Positions 1-9,450 of a stretch of DNA of 64,000 nucleotides are shown here, piece after piece. The DNA is from Candidatus Kapaibacterium sp. (GTDB lineage: Bacteria > Bacteroidota > Ignavibacteria > Kapaibacteriales > NICIL-2). Each line of letters opens with the position of its first letter. The stretch's first letter is position 1. The notes under the pieces are model-generated. The model was given only the letters and a program-made list of their open reading frames with translations. It searched no databases and was not told the origin of the DNA. Location of the stretch: NCBI GenBank assembly GCA_026003495.1, contig BPHK01000001.1:1128579-1192578 (forward strand), read 5' to 3'. Made by a program: the position numbers and the translations under genes.

Positions 1-35
1 CCCTCGACGTCGAGTTCACTAAGGCGGCGAATCAT
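1..35 (-). CDS. pgk: phosphoglycerate kinase, N-terminal fragment (runs off window edge)
   Basis: Only the first 11 codons are inside the window, read on the minus strand from an ATG at 33-35. They give MIRRLSELDVE, which matches the usual beginning of bacterial phosphoglycerate kinases (I-x-x-L-D-V-x-G before the RVDFNVP motif). It lies 15 bases after the GAPDH stop, with a GGAG about 8 bases before the ATG, so it is the next gene of a gap-pgk glycolytic operon. The enzyme converts 1,3-bisphosphoglycerate and ADP to 3-phosphoglycerate and ATP. The call rests on a short match plus operon context; the rest of the gene is outside the window. Confidence 0.75.
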   Translation of the reverse strand, partial: MIRRLSELDVE

Positions 36-50
36 TGAAACGCTCCACAG

Positions 51-1103
<1,053 letters not shown>

Positions 1104-1110
1104 TTAGGTA

Positions 1111-1136
1111 TGCTGGGGGCCGTACGACCCCCAGCA
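1111..1136 (-). terminator. perfect hairpin between the bS22-like gene and gap
   Basis: A 9-bp perfect inverted repeat (TGCTGGGGG at 1111-1119, CCCCCAGCA at 1128-1136) encloses an 8-base loop. It starts 15 bases after the stop of the small ribosomal gene on the minus strand and lies about 60 bases before gap. No U-run follows it, so it is either a weak intrinsic terminator or a structured gap leader. Confidence 0.45.
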
Positions 1137-1150
1137 CCGATACACACCGA

Positions 1151-1246
1151 TTAGCGTTTCTTCTTTTTGTGGCGGTTCTTCCGCAAGCGTTTTTTCCGTT
1201 TGTGTGTCGCCATTTTGTGGCGCTTACGTTTCCGTCCACAGGGCAT
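1151..1246 (-). CDS. bS22-type / AURKAIP1-COX24-domain small ribosomal peptide
   Basis: This 31-residue peptide is almost entirely Arg, Lys and His (it begins MPCGRKRKRHKMATHKRKKR). It matches the tiny AURKAIP1/COX24-domain proteins common in Bacteroidota. Related peptides are known as a small-subunit ribosomal component, bS22, in mycobacteria, and as mitoribosomal mS38 in eukaryotes. The ATG at 1244-1246 is chosen because the family starts just before the GxKRKRHK block; the longer reading frame upstream does not resemble the family. It probably binds 16S rRNA in the 30S subunit. It lies between a TPR-protein gene and gap on the same strand. Genes this short are often missed. Confidence 0.85.
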   Translation of the reverse strand: MPCGRKRKRHKMATHKRKKRLRKNRHKKKKR

Positions 1247-1289
1247 AGTGCATCGGAAGATGGATGGTGAAACATGCCAAAAACTTCTG

Positions 1290-1907
1290 CTACGAGGAAT
1301 CGCGCTGCATCTGGCGGAGCTGCTCGATTGCGCGCTGCGCAAGGCGGCCCATCGCTGAGCTAGAATCTACCGCACGACAGCGTTCCATCCACGCGATCGC
1401 TTGCGCGATCCTGCCGCGATCGAATTCCATGACCGCCATGTTGTAGAGCGCAATTTGGTACGATGGCGCTTGGCGGATTGCACGCTCAGTGAGGTGGAAT
1501 CCGCGAGTGCGTTCGCCAGTTGCGTACAGCAAAAATGCATAATCGGTCAGCGCAACAACGTTCGGCGAGCCGAGCGAATCAATGTAGCGTTGGTATGTTG
1601 CCAAGGCAGCCAGGGTGTCCCCGACCTCGATTTGCAGGGAGCCAATCAACGGGAGCAGCGAGGTGTCCTGGGGATTGCGTGCCAATGAATCGCGAATCTG
1701 CTCGAGCACTGCTCGCCGAGCCTGAAGCTGCTGTTGCTGTTGGTTCGACTGTCGGAGTTGCTCGACCTGCTCAGCAATTTGCTGGCCGAAGTTCTCGCGG
1801 CCAAGGCGTTCATCGCTGGCGATAATTGCCCGTCGAATCGCAAACGATCCCAACGCAGCGATAAGTGCAATGCTACCGAGAACAAGCGCAGTGCGCCCAA
1901 CGCTCAT
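1290..1907 (-). CDS. TPR-repeat membrane protein of unknown function
   Basis: This 205-residue protein has one N-terminal hydrophobic segment (about residues 4-24) that looks like a membrane anchor. A glutamine-rich, probably coiled-coil stretch follows (about 43-68), then two or three TPR-like helical pairs (about 75-190), for example A-L-A-T-Y-Q-R-Y and the A-L-Y-N-M-A-V-M-E-F segment. TPR domains are protein-binding scaffolds, so a role as a periplasmic or membrane-anchored adaptor is likely, but no partner can be named. It lies about 35 bases after the HU gene on the same strand and may be cotranscribed with it. Confidence 0.75.
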   Translation of the reverse strand: MSVGRTALVLGSIALIAALGSFAIRRAIIASDERLGRENFGQQIAEQVEQLRQSNQQQQQLQARRAVLEQIRDSLARNPQDTSLLPLIGSLQIEVGDTLAALATYQRYIDSLGSPNVVALTDYAFLLYATGERTRGFHLTERAIRQAPSYQIALYNMAVMEFDRGRIAQAIAWMERCRAVDSSSAMGRLAQRAIEQLRQMQRDSS

Positions 1908-1942
1908 AGAGAATGCACATGGTGAGTGGCTCGGCGCAACCT

Positions 1943-2272
1943 TTAGAACAGCGTATCGCTGGGAGTGGTTGCTCGGGCTTTGATTGCTTGGTCAACCTCG
2001 GCTAAGAATTCATCCGATGGGCGGAAATGCGGAGTAAATCGCTCGCCGAGTGGGAGCTTCTCGCCTGTGCGAGGATTTCGTGCCATTCGGGCACGGCGGG
2101 CTTTGACAGAGAAAATGCCGAAGCCGCGAATTTCAATCCGCCGTCCTTGCCGCATCGCCTGCTTGATGCCATCGAGGAATCCCTCGACAACAGCCTTGAC
2201 CTCAAGTTTGGTCAGGCCAGTTTTTCCAGCAATGTAGTCAACAAGCTCTGCTTTCGTGACGTTGTTTGCCAT
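1943..2272 (-). CDS. HU/IHF-family DNA-binding protein
   Basis: This 109-residue protein has the HU/IHF fold. It starts with T-K-A-E-L-V-D-Y-I-A, has the G-R-R-I-E-I-R-G-F-G-I-F core at about residues 43-54 and the DNA-inserting arm R-M-A-R-N-P-R-T-G-E at about 63-72. It is slightly longer than the roughly 90-residue norm because of a C-terminal extension. A GTG lies directly before the ATG, but the ATG at 2270-2272 is the more natural start. It bends and compacts DNA as a dimer. It is divergent from uppS, and a TAnnTTTG promoter element lies about 90 bases upstream. Confidence 0.95.
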   Translation of the reverse strand: MANNVTKAELVDYIAGKTGLTKLEVKAVVEGFLDGIKQAMRQGRRIEIRGFGIFSVKARRARMARNPRTGEKLPLGERFTPHFRPSDEFLAEVDQAIKARATTPSDTLF

Positions 2273-2362
2273 CACGCAGTTCTAGGTGTAGTACCTCCTC
2301 CATCCAACCATCCTGGCGCGTTCCGCTGCAGAAATGCAACGTGAATTGTGCATCCAGACGCG

Positions 2363-2370
2363 CAAATATA
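2363..2370 (-). promoter_or_regulatory. TAnnTTTG promoter element upstream of the HU gene
   Basis: Read on the minus strand this is TATATTTG, an exact match to the TAnnTTTG -7 box used by Bacteroidota primary sigma factors. It lies in the divergent HU/uppS intergenic region, leaving a leader of about 85 bases. No clear TTG box was found at the expected -33 distance. Confidence 0.45.
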
Positions 2371-2462
2371 CAGACTTGCCCTTTGCGTGAAAGGGGCGTT
2401 CTTGCGTCGGTTGCGGTAGGATGGGCACTATTTTCGCGTCCTGCATCGTCAATTGAATACCG

Positions 2463-3329
2463 ATGGAACGCCAACCGCACCAGTGGCTCAGCGAACGTAG
2501 CAGCGAGGATGTCGAGTGCCAGCGTGCATTATTAGCGTTGGAGCGCCTTCCACGCCACGTTGCAATCATCATGGATGGGAACGGACGCTGGGCAACTGCG
2601 CGGAACCTGCCGCGTATTGCAGGACATCGGGAAGGCATAGAATCTGTCCGCGATATCGTCAAAGCATCGGCAGAGCTTGGGATTGGCTACCTGACGCTCT
2701 ACGCATTTAGCACCGAAAATTGGAAGCGCCCCGAAGCAGAAGTGAGCGCACTGATGCGGTTGCTCGAATACTACCTGCGTGCCGAGCTCGACGAGCTTGA
2801 CCGAAATAACGTCCGTATCAATGCGATTGGTAAGCTCGTTGCATTGCCAACGCGTGTCCAACGTATCCTCACGCGCGCCATTGAACGCACTGCAGGCAAC
2901 ACCGGACTTGTGCTCACGCTTGCGCTTAGCTATAGCGGTCGGTGGGACATCGTTCGCGCCGTCCAAATGATTGCCCTCGATGTACGGCGCGGCAAGCTCT
3001 CGCCGGAGGACATTAGCGATGAGCTGTTTGGCTCGTACCTTTCCACTGCCGGGATGCCTGAGCCAGACTTACTGATTCGCACAAGTGGCGAACTCCGCGT
3101 GAGCAACTTTCTCCTGTGGGAGATTGCCTACGCTGAACTGTACTCGACTGCAACGCTCTGGCCGGATTTTCGTCGCCAGGAGTATTACCATGCTCTTGCT
3201 AACTATGCGCGGCGCGAACGACGATTTGGAATGACAAGCGAGCAAGTGAGCGCAAGCAGCAACAGTGTACCGTACCGCACGTACATCAAGGAGTTGTTCG
3301 ATACTCTCGTCCAGCGCCGGAAAGGATGA
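2463..3329 (+). CDS. uppS: isoprenyl transferase (undecaprenyl diphosphate synthase)
   Basis: This 288-residue cytoplasmic cis-prenyltransferase condenses isopentenyl diphosphate onto farnesyl diphosphate to make the C55 carrier lipid for peptidoglycan and surface glycans. The substrate-binding motif MDGNGRWA is at about residues 37-44, followed by the G-H-R-E-G motif. The LIRTSGELRVSNFLLWE block near residue 200 is the second diagnostic region. About 25 residues precede the conserved core, slightly more than usual. Its TGA overlaps the bamA start (ATGA at 3326-3329), so it heads the envelope-biogenesis operon that follows. Confidence 0.97.
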   Translation: MERQPHQWLSERSSEDVECQRALLALERLPRHVAIIMDGNGRWATARNLPRIAGHREGIESVRDIVKASAELGIGYLTLYAFSTENWKRPEAEVSALMRLLEYYLRAELDELDRNNVRINAIGKLVALPTRVQRILTRAIERTAGNTGLVLTLALSYSGRWDIVRAVQMIALDVRRGKLSPEDISDELFGSYLSTAGMPEPDLLIRTSGELRVSNFLLWEIAYAELYSTATLWPDFRRQEYYHALANYARRERRFGMTSEQVSASSNSVPYRTYIKELFDTLVQRRKG

Positions 3330-5671
3330 ATTCGATTCTTCAAACTGTGGTGGTCCTGATCATTGGCTGTGGACTTGCATGGGGACAGAGCTACCAGCGC
3401 ATTGCAGGTGTCACAGTCGAGGGCAACCGCTTTGTGGACGAAGCCACAATCCTTGCGATTGCGCAGCTCCGAGTCGGCGAGCAGCTCGACCCCCGCTCGG
3501 ACCTTCTGCAGCAGGCAATTCGCAATTTGTGGCAGCGCCGTCAGTTCGCTGATGTTCGGATTGTTGTTGATCGTATCACATCGCTGGGTGTTTTCCTAAA
3601 AATCATCGTGCGTGAAGTACCGCGATTCAATGCCGTTGAAATCCGCGGCAACAAAGAAATTAGCCTCGAGAAAATCAAAGAAGCTGTTGGGAAAGCCACT
3701 GGCGTGCTGATGCCATACTACGAGGTAGCACTCATTCGCCAACGTGTGCTCAAGCTCTATGAGAAGGAAGGGCTGCTCTTTGCCGAAGTGCACGTTGACA
3801 CAGCAACAGCGAAGCTCCCTGGGTATGTGGATGTCATCGTGACTATCACTGAGGGCGATGAGTACAAAGTGCGGAGCGTTGCGTTCGATGGTGCAGTGCA
3901 TGTACCAGCTGATGAGCTCGTTGGCGCACTCGAAGAGAATAAACCCAAACTGTGGTGGCAATTCTGGCGCTCGGCAACGTTCGACCGCAAGAAGTTCTAC
4001 GAAAAAGACATCCCAGCCATTCTGCGGTACTACCACGCGCGAGGCTACATTGATGCCGATACGCTCAAGACGGAATTTGCCATTGACCGCCAGGAAAAAG
4101 CCGTTGACATTCGCATTGCGCTCCAGGAAGGAACGCAGTACTACGTCCGCTCGGTGACGTTCGACGGGAATACGGTGTTTCCCAGTGCGCTTCTTACGCA
4201 GCGACTTGGAATCGAGCCAGGAAGTCCTGCCAATCTCGACCAAATTGAAAAGAACATCAACGGCAACGAAGAGCAGACGGATATTCGTTCTCTCTACCTC
4301 GATAATGGCTACCTGGAAGCAACGATCCTCTACGACATTCGACGCGCTGCGAGCGATAGTGTGGACATCGCAGTGCACGTGTACGAGCGCGATCGATTCA
4401 CCATTCGCCGCGTCGATATTGCAGGCAACACGAAGACGCAAGACCGCGTCATCCGGCGTGAGCTATTCACCCGACCAGGGGATTACTTCAACCGCGCGGC
4501 CATCATTCGCTCGGTCAAAGGACTCGGCGTGTTGAACTTTTTCAATCCTGAAAAGCTTCGCCCTGATGTACGGCGCGTGCCAGGCGCGCCAAACCAAGTG
4601 GACTTGATCTACCAGGTGGAAGAGCGCTCGACAGACGTGCTCAATGCTTCCATCGGGTACGCCGGTCAATTTGGGTTGACAGGTTCGATTGGGGTGGCAT
4701 TCAACAACTTCGACATCAGCAATCCGCTCCTTGGGGGAGCCGGACAGGTTTTCAGTTTCCAGTGGGACTTCGGGCAAGGGAATCGCTACCAGACGTTCAG
4801 TATCAGCTTCGCCGAACCTTGGCTGTTCGGTCAACCAACGTCGGTCGGATTCAATCTCTACGACACCCGATACTTTTGGAACATCGAGGGTCGGCGCACC
4901 GGTGGAACGGTCAATCTGGGGCGAAGATTCCGTTTCCCCGATGACTTCTTCCGTGGCGATTGGTCGCTCATCTACCAGCGCCAGGTTGAGTACACCCAAA
5001 CGCTCGAGCCAGCACGCACGTTCGATGAAGTCTCCGTATTGCAAACCATCAGCCGCACAAGCTTTGATAACCTGATTTTCCCCTCGAGTGGCTCTCGCTT
5101 TCGTTGGACGCTCCAAGCTTCGCTCGGTGCAATCGGCATTGGTTCTTCGGACTTTCTCAAGAACGAGTTGCAAGTGGAGTTTGTCAACCCGCTGCTACAA
5201 ATCGAGGGGTTCGATCGGCTCGTGATGTACTTGAACACAGAGTTCGGGACTGTTGGGCGGATTGGAAATCGGCCAAACGGTGTTATTCCGCTCATCCAGT
5301 ACTACGCAATGGGCGGCAATGGGATTGCTGGAATCAACGTCATTCCGCTCCGCGGCTACACCGATCGGAGTGTTGGCGTCCCTGGGAACAACAACCTTTC
5401 GTATTTCCGCCAGACGGCAGAGCTTCGCTTTGCACTCTCGCTCAATCCAATGCCGATCTACGTCCTGGCGTTTGCAGAGGCAGGAAACGCCTGGCCACGG
5501 TTGCGGGATGCAGATTTGTTCACACTCAAGCGCTCGGCAGGAGTGGGGATGCGAATCCTGCTCAATCCTATCGGATTGATTGGCTTCGACTATGGGTATG
5601 GATTCGATACGGATAACCTTACGGGTAATCGCAGCGGTTGGAATTTCCACATCCAATTCGGCAATCGCTAA
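3326..5671 (+). CDS. bamA: BamA-type outer membrane protein assembly factor
   Basis: This 781-residue protein has an N-terminal signal peptide (about 1-20, ending A-W-G-Q). A series of POTRA domains fills roughly 25-430; each begins with a pattern such as V-T-V-E-G-N-R or V-D-I-A-G-N-T-K-T. The C-terminal 16-stranded barrel (Omp85 fold) covers about 450-781 and ends in the FHIQFGNR strand. BamA inserts beta-barrel proteins into the outer membrane. The length and the ATGA overlap with uppS are typical. Directly downstream are two OmpH/Skp-like periplasmic chaperones and the lipid A genes, the conserved envelope context for BamA. Confidence 0.95.
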   Translation: MNSILQTVVVLIIGCGLAWGQSYQRIAGVTVEGNRFVDEATILAIAQLRVGEQLDPRSDLLQQAIRNLWQRRQFADVRIVVDRITSLGVFLKIIVREVPRFNAVEIRGNKEISLEKIKEAVGKATGVLMPYYEVALIRQRVLKLYEKEGLLFAEVHVDTATAKLPGYVDVIVTITEGDEYKVRSVAFDGAVHVPADELVGALEENKPKLWWQFWRSATFDRKKFYEKDIPAILRYYHARGYIDADTLKTEFAIDRQEKAVDIRIALQEGTQYYVRSVTFDGNTVFPSALLTQRLGIEPGSPANLDQIEKNINGNEEQTDIRSLYLDNGYLEATILYDIRRAASDSVDIAVHVYERDRFTIRRVDIAGNTKTQDRVIRRELFTRPGDYFNRAAIIRSVKGLGVLNFFNPEKLRPDVRRVPGAPNQVDLIYQVEERSTDVLNASIGYAGQFGLTGSIGVAFNNFDISNPLLGGAGQVFSFQWDFGQGNRYQTFSISFAEPWLFGQPTSVGFNLYDTRYFWNIEGRRTGGTVNLGRRFRFPDDFFRGDWSLIYQRQVEYTQTLEPARTFDEVSVLQTISRTSFDNLIFPSSGSRFRWTLQASLGAIGIGSSDFLKNELQVEFVNPLLQIEGFDRLVMYLNTEFGTVGRIGNRPNGVIPLIQYYAMGGNGIAGINVIPLRGYTDRSVGVPGNNNLSYFRQTAELRFALSLNPMPIYVLAFAEAGNAWPRLRDADLFTLKRSAGVGMRILLNPIGLIGFDYGYGFDTDNLTGNRSGWNFHIQFGNR

Positions 5672-5702
5672 CTTTAGTTTCACTACTTTCGGTTTCGCTC
5701 CG

Positions 5703-6239
5703 ATGATTTCCCGCTTGTTGATTTTGCTTGGCTGTGCAACGCTCGTTGCGCTTGCACAGAAGGATGTCCCCACAAAAGAGCAGCCATTGCGCATTGCAGT
5801 GGCAGACTTGGAGAAAATTGCAAAAGAGCTGCCCGAAGCTGTCGCAGCCGATCGCGAACTGACTGAGCTGCGCAAGCGCTTCCTCGACACACTCCAAATG
5901 ATGGAAACAAAGTTCAAGGAGCGCTTGGAATCGTACCAGAAAAGCAAAGCAATGATGACGCAAGAAGCACAGCGGAAAGAGGAAGATGACCTGCGGGCTC
6001 TCCAACAGCAGTATGCGCTCTACCAAGAAGAAAAGTTTGGTTTGCAGGGCGAGCTTGCTCGCCGTCGGGATTCGCTCTTGAGCCCGATTCTGAAAAAAGT
6101 GCAGGAAGCGGTTGCGACCGTAGCAAAAGAAGAGCGCTACAACTTCGTCTTCGACCGCGGCTCGAGCTTTCTGCTCTACGCAGAAGACAAGGCAGACATC
6201 ACGTACAAGGTTCTCGATCGGATCAAGCGTGGCAAATAG
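5703..6239 (+). CDS. OmpH/Skp-family periplasmic chaperone (first copy)
   Basis: A signal peptide (about residues 1-18 of 178, ending V-A-L-A-Q) precedes a long charged coiled-coil region (about 45-130) and the C-terminal F-V-F-D-R-G-S-S-F-L-L-Y-A motif typical of OmpH. The ATG at 5703 is chosen because it gives a clean signal peptide 31 bases after the bamA stop; the reading frame is open further upstream but overlaps bamA. Skp-type proteins are trimeric periplasmic holdases that escort unfolded outer-membrane proteins to BamA, which fits the location. A second related gene follows with an 11-base overlap. Confidence 0.9.
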   Translation: MISRLLILLGCATLVALAQKDVPTKEQPLRIAVADLEKIAKELPEAVAADRELTELRKRFLDTLQMMETKFKERLESYQKSKAMMTQEAQRKEEDDLRALQQQYALYQEEKFGLQGELARRRDSLLSPILKKVQEAVATVAKEERYNFVFDRGSSFLLYAEDKADITYKVLDRIKRGK

Positions 6240-6909
6240 CAGTGCAATCCTGCAGCTTTCTGTGATAGTGCTCTGCGTGCTCTGCCGAGCAGGAGTGCTC
6301 CATGCGCAGAAGGTCGGCTACATTGCATCCGATGCAATACGATCGCGGTGGCCAGAGATGCAGCAAGCCGAACAGCGCATTCAGAGCATGGTGGACGATT
6401 GGAAGCGAGAGGCTGCAGAACAGCAGAAAGCCATTGACCAACTTGACGCAGAGATCAAGAAAAACCGCCTTATCTGGACGCTCGAGGAACGCCAGCAGAA
6501 GGAAGCTGAACTTGTTCGTCTCAAAGAGGAGCGTCAGCGTTTTCTCAAGCAGAAATTCGAACCCGGCGGTGAGTACGACCAGCAGTCCCAAGCCATTCTG
6601 CGTCCAGTCGAGGAAAAGCTCTTCGCTGCCGTCCAAGAGGTCGCTGCCAACGAAGGATTCGACATTGTGCTCGACAAAAGCACGCAGGTGATTCCCTACG
6701 TCAATCCCAAGTACGATCTGACCGTCAAGGTCATGAAAAAGCTCAACATCACCGCGGACGACTTGGAAAAAGAGCTTGCCAAAGCGATCGAGGAAGATCC
6801 GCGCAATAAAGCCGAGCGCCAGAAACAATCACCGCCGACGTTGCGGCGTCGTAGTAGAACAACCGGCGAAAAGACACCTGATGCCCCTGCCGAGGAGATT
6901 CCACGTTGA
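6229..6909 (+). CDS. OmpH/Skp-family periplasmic chaperone (second copy)
   Basis: This 226-residue protein starts at a GTG that overlaps the end of the first ompH by 11 bases. A signal peptide (about 1-26, ending V-L-H-A-Q) is followed by [10 protein letters not shown], a coiled coil (about 45-115), and the F-D-I-V-L-D-K-S segment that forms the OmpH trimer core. The last 40 residues form a charged, proline-containing tail absent from the first copy. Tandem OmpH genes after bamA are common in the FCB group. It probably shares the chaperone role but may serve different clients. Confidence 0.9.
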   Translation: MANSSAILQLSVIVLCVLCRAGVLHAQKVGYIASDAIRSRWPEMQQAEQRIQSMVDDWKREAAEQQKAIDQLDAEIKKNRLIWTLEERQQKEAELVRLKEERQRFLKQKFEPGGEYDQQSQAILRPVEEKLFAAVQEVAANEGFDIVLDKSTQVIPYVNPKYDLTVKVMKKLNITADDLEKELAKAIEEDPRNKAERQKQSPPTLRRRSRTTGEKTPDAPAEEIPR

Positions 6910-6931
6910 AGAACCACCAGAACAATTACCC

Positions 6932-7993
6932 ATGAACATTGCACTTGGCTTATCTGAGCTGTGCTCAATTGTCGGGATTGATGGCGTGCATGCCGACGAT
7001 CGCACCTTCACAGGCATCGCACCGCTCGACCATGCCGGCCCAGATGATATAGCGTTTTTTTTTCGCCCAGAGTTCGCTGCCGCAGCACGCAACACGCGCG
7101 CGGGATTGGTCATCACCAGCACTGCGCTGGCTGAGCACCTTCCGGCGGCAGTGCTGCGGCTTTGCCATCCGGATCCAGAAGAAGCAATGGCGAGGTTGCT
7201 CGAATATCTTGCAATGAGTGCCAAACCGCAGGGCGGGGCAATTCATCACACCGCTTCGATTGCGCCGTCGAGTACCATCGCCAAGAGTGCACGTATCGGA
7301 GCGGGAACTGTCATCGGCGAGCACGTGCACATCGGCGATGAGGTTGAGATTGGCGCACACGTTGTCATCGAAGATGGAGTCGCAATTGGTGAAAGGACAG
7401 TCATTGAGTCTGGGGCAGTCATACGCACCGGCACGGTCATTGGAAAGCGTTGCCGGATTGGGAGCGGTGCAATTATCGGCTCGGAAGGTTTCGGTTTTAT
7501 CGAGCGCAACGGCCGCTATCGACACCTCTACCATTTGGGCAACGTCATCATTGGCGATGATGTTGAAGTTGGCGCCAATACATGCGTAGATCGCGGTCTG
7601 CTTGGCGCAACAGTGATTGAAGATGGCGTCAAGATTGATAACCTTGTCCACATTGCCCACAACGTCGTCATTGGCGAGCATACCGCAATCGCAGCCCAGG
7701 CAGGGATTGCAGGAAGCACGCACGTCGGCAAACGTAATCGTATTGGCGGGCAAGCGGGACTGACAGGTCACATCTCGACGTGCGATGATGTTACGATCGG
7801 TGCCCAATCGGGCGTCTCTAAATCCATCACGCAGCCAGGCGAGTACAGTGGAACACCTGCAGTGCCACTCCAGCGACGCTTGCGGAGCGAAGCTGCGCTT
7901 CGGCAACTTGTCGAACTGGTGCCCATCATCGAATCGCTTGCCCACAAATTTGCACCGAAGCCAACCGACCAGCTTCGCGATGAACAGGAGTAG
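6932..7993 (+). CDS. lpxD: UDP-3-O-acylglucosamine N-acyltransferase
   Basis: This 353-residue protein has the LpxD layout: an N-terminal uridine-binding domain (about 1-100, containing [10 protein letters not shown]) and a left-handed beta-helix of hexapeptide repeats (about 105-310, many I-G-x-x-V units). The N-L-V-H-I-A-H-N-V segment carries the catalytic histidine. It transfers a 3-hydroxyacyl chain from acyl carrier protein to the 2-amino group in lipid A synthesis. The ATG at 6932, 22 bases after the second ompH, matches family starts. It is followed by lpxC/fabZ and lpxA, giving three early lipid A genes in a row. Confidence 0.96.
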   Translation: MNIALGLSELCSIVGIDGVHADDRTFTGIAPLDHAGPDDIAFFFRPEFAAAARNTRAGLVITSTALAEHLPAAVLRLCHPDPEEAMARLLEYLAMSAKPQGGAIHHTASIAPSSTIAKSARIGAGTVIGEHVHIGDEVEIGAHVVIEDGVAIGERTVIESGAVIRTGTVIGKRCRIGSGAIIGSEGFGFIERNGRYRHLYHLGNVIIGDDVEVGANTCVDRGLLGATVIEDGVKIDNLVHIAHNVVIGEHTAIAAQAGIAGSTHVGKRNRIGGQAGLTGHISTCDDVTIGAQSGVSKSITQPGEYSGTPAVPLQRRLRSEAALRQLVELVPIIESLAHKFAPKPTDQLRDEQE

Positions 7994-8040
7994 CCCCTTG
8001 AGGTAGAGCGAATGTTACATCCACACTCTCAACGCCAGTG

Positions 8041-9447
8041 ATGGTTGACCGTCAGCGCACGATCAAAGAGCCAGTCAGTTTTACTGGGGTTGGATTGCAC
8101 ACAGGCAATGCTTCCACGATCACATTTCATCCAGCACCCGAAGGATACGGCTATCGCTTCGTCCGAACGGACATACCAAATGGCCCCGAAATTCCAGCGC
8201 TCGTGGACTACGTTACCGACATCGCACGCGGCACGACAATCTCCTACGATGGTGTGGCAGTGCACACCGTTGAGCATGTCTTGGCAGCGCTCGTGGGGTT
8301 GCAGATTGATAACTGCCGCATGGAACTCACAGCCAACGAGCCTCCTGTAGGCGATGGAAGTGCGCTGCCGTTCGTCGAAACGCTCCGCAACACCGCAATT
8401 ATCGAGCAATCGGCGCCGCGCGAGTACTTGGTGTTCGATCAACCAATTCGTTACACCAACGAAGAAAAGGGCGTAGATCTGGTCGCTCTCCCCAACGACG
8501 ACTACCGCATCACCGTGATGATTGACTACAACAACCCTGCGCTTGGAAGCCAGCACACGGGGCTGTTCAATCTCGAAAAAGAATTCGTTACAGAGTTTGC
8601 ACCGGCGCGGACGTTCTGCTTCCTTCATGAAGTGGAGATGCTCTGGGATCAAGGTCTCATTCGCGGTGGAAATCTCGATAACGCCATCGTCATCGTTGAT
8701 CGTGAGATGAGCGATGAGCAGCTCCATGCACTGCTCAAAAAGCTCGGCATTGAGCGGAACGTTGTGCTTGGTTCGAGCGGCATTTTGAACAACACCCAAC
8801 TACGGTTCAAGAACGAGCCTGCACGCCATAAGCTGCTCGACCTGATGGGTGATCTTGCGCTTGTCGGCGTGCCGATGAAGGCGCAGATTCTCGCTGCTCG
8901 GCCCGGTCACGCCAGCAACATCGAGTTCGCTCGGAAGATCCGCAAGCACTACGAACAGAAGAAACTGTTGCGTCGCTACCAGCCAAAGCAGGCAAACGGT
9001 GCGGTACTCGACATCAACGCGATCTTGAAAATCATGCCGCATCGTTTCCCTTTCTTGTTGGTCGATCGCATCGTTGAGTTTGATAGTGAGCGGAATCGCA
9101 TCGTCGGAATCAAAAACGTTACGATCAACGAGCCGTACTTTCCCGGACATTTCCCCGTACGCCCAGTGATGCCAGGTGTTCTAATATTGGAGGCGATGGC
9201 GCAAGTCGGATGCATCCTCCTGCTCAACGTCGAGGGTATGTACGATGCAGACAAGCTCGTGTTCTTCATGGGGATCAACAATGCAAAGTTCCGCAAGCCT
9301 GTTGTCCCGGGCGATCAATTAGTGCTTGATGTTGTGCTGACAGGCAAGCGTTTCAATACGATCGCACTCCAAGCGAAAGCATACGTGGGCGAGAGCTTGG
9401 TAGCAGAAGCCGACCTTCAAGCAGCCGTTGTGGAGAAGGAGGCATAG
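8041..9447 (+). CDS. lpxC/fabZ: bifunctional UDP-3-O-acyl-GlcNAc deacetylase / 3-hydroxyacyl-ACP dehydratase
   Basis: This 468-residue fusion joins two enzymes. Residues 1 to about 300 are LpxC, the zinc deacetylase that commits the cell to lipid A: the zinc ligands are in V-H-T-V-E-H-V-L-A-A-L and in A-R-H-K-L-L-D-L-M-G-D, and R-P-G-H-A-S-N carries the catalytic histidine. Residues from about 320 are FabZ, which dehydrates 3-hydroxyacyl-ACP: M-P-H-R-F-P-F-L-L-V-D-R and G-H-F-P-V-R-P-V-M-P-G-V with the active Glu in I-L-E-A-M-A-Q. The fusion is a hallmark of Bacteroidota/Chlorobiota relatives and links the two competitors for the same acyl-ACP. A GTG lies directly before the chosen ATG. Confidence 0.97.
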   Translation: MVDRQRTIKEPVSFTGVGLHTGNASTITFHPAPEGYGYRFVRTDIPNGPEIPALVDYVTDIARGTTISYDGVAVHTVEHVLAALVGLQIDNCRMELTANEPPVGDGSALPFVETLRNTAIIEQSAPREYLVFDQPIRYTNEEKGVDLVALPNDDYRITVMIDYNNPALGSQHTGLFNLEKEFVTEFAPARTFCFLHEVEMLWDQGLIRGGNLDNAIVIVDREMSDEQLHALLKKLGIERNVVLGSSGILNNTQLRFKNEPARHKLLDLMGDLALVGVPMKAQILAARPGHASNIEFARKIRKHYEQKKLLRRYQPKQANGAVLDINAILKIMPHRFPFLLVDRIVEFDSERNRIVGIKNVTINEPYFPGHFPVRPVMPGVLILEAMAQVGCILLLNVEGMYDADKLVFFMGINNAKFRKPVVPGDQLVLDVVLTGKRFNTIALQAKAYVGESLVAEADLQAAVVEKEA

Positions 9448-9450
9448 TTG

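Noticed and set aside
3596-4441. Long minus-strand open frame (281 codons) opposite bamA
   Set aside because: It lies entirely inside the POTRA-coding region, has no recognisable domain, and is explained by codon bias of the real gene on the other strand.
7250-7900. Short tandem periodicity suggestive of a repeat array
   Set aside because: It reflects the hexapeptide beta-helix codons of lpxD (and similarly lpxA), not DNA-level repeats.
6965-7945. 326-codon minus-strand open frame opposite lpxD
   Set aside because: The repetitive hexapeptide codons of lpxD create a stop-free antisense frame; the product is Cys/Asn/Asp-rich and unlike any protein family.
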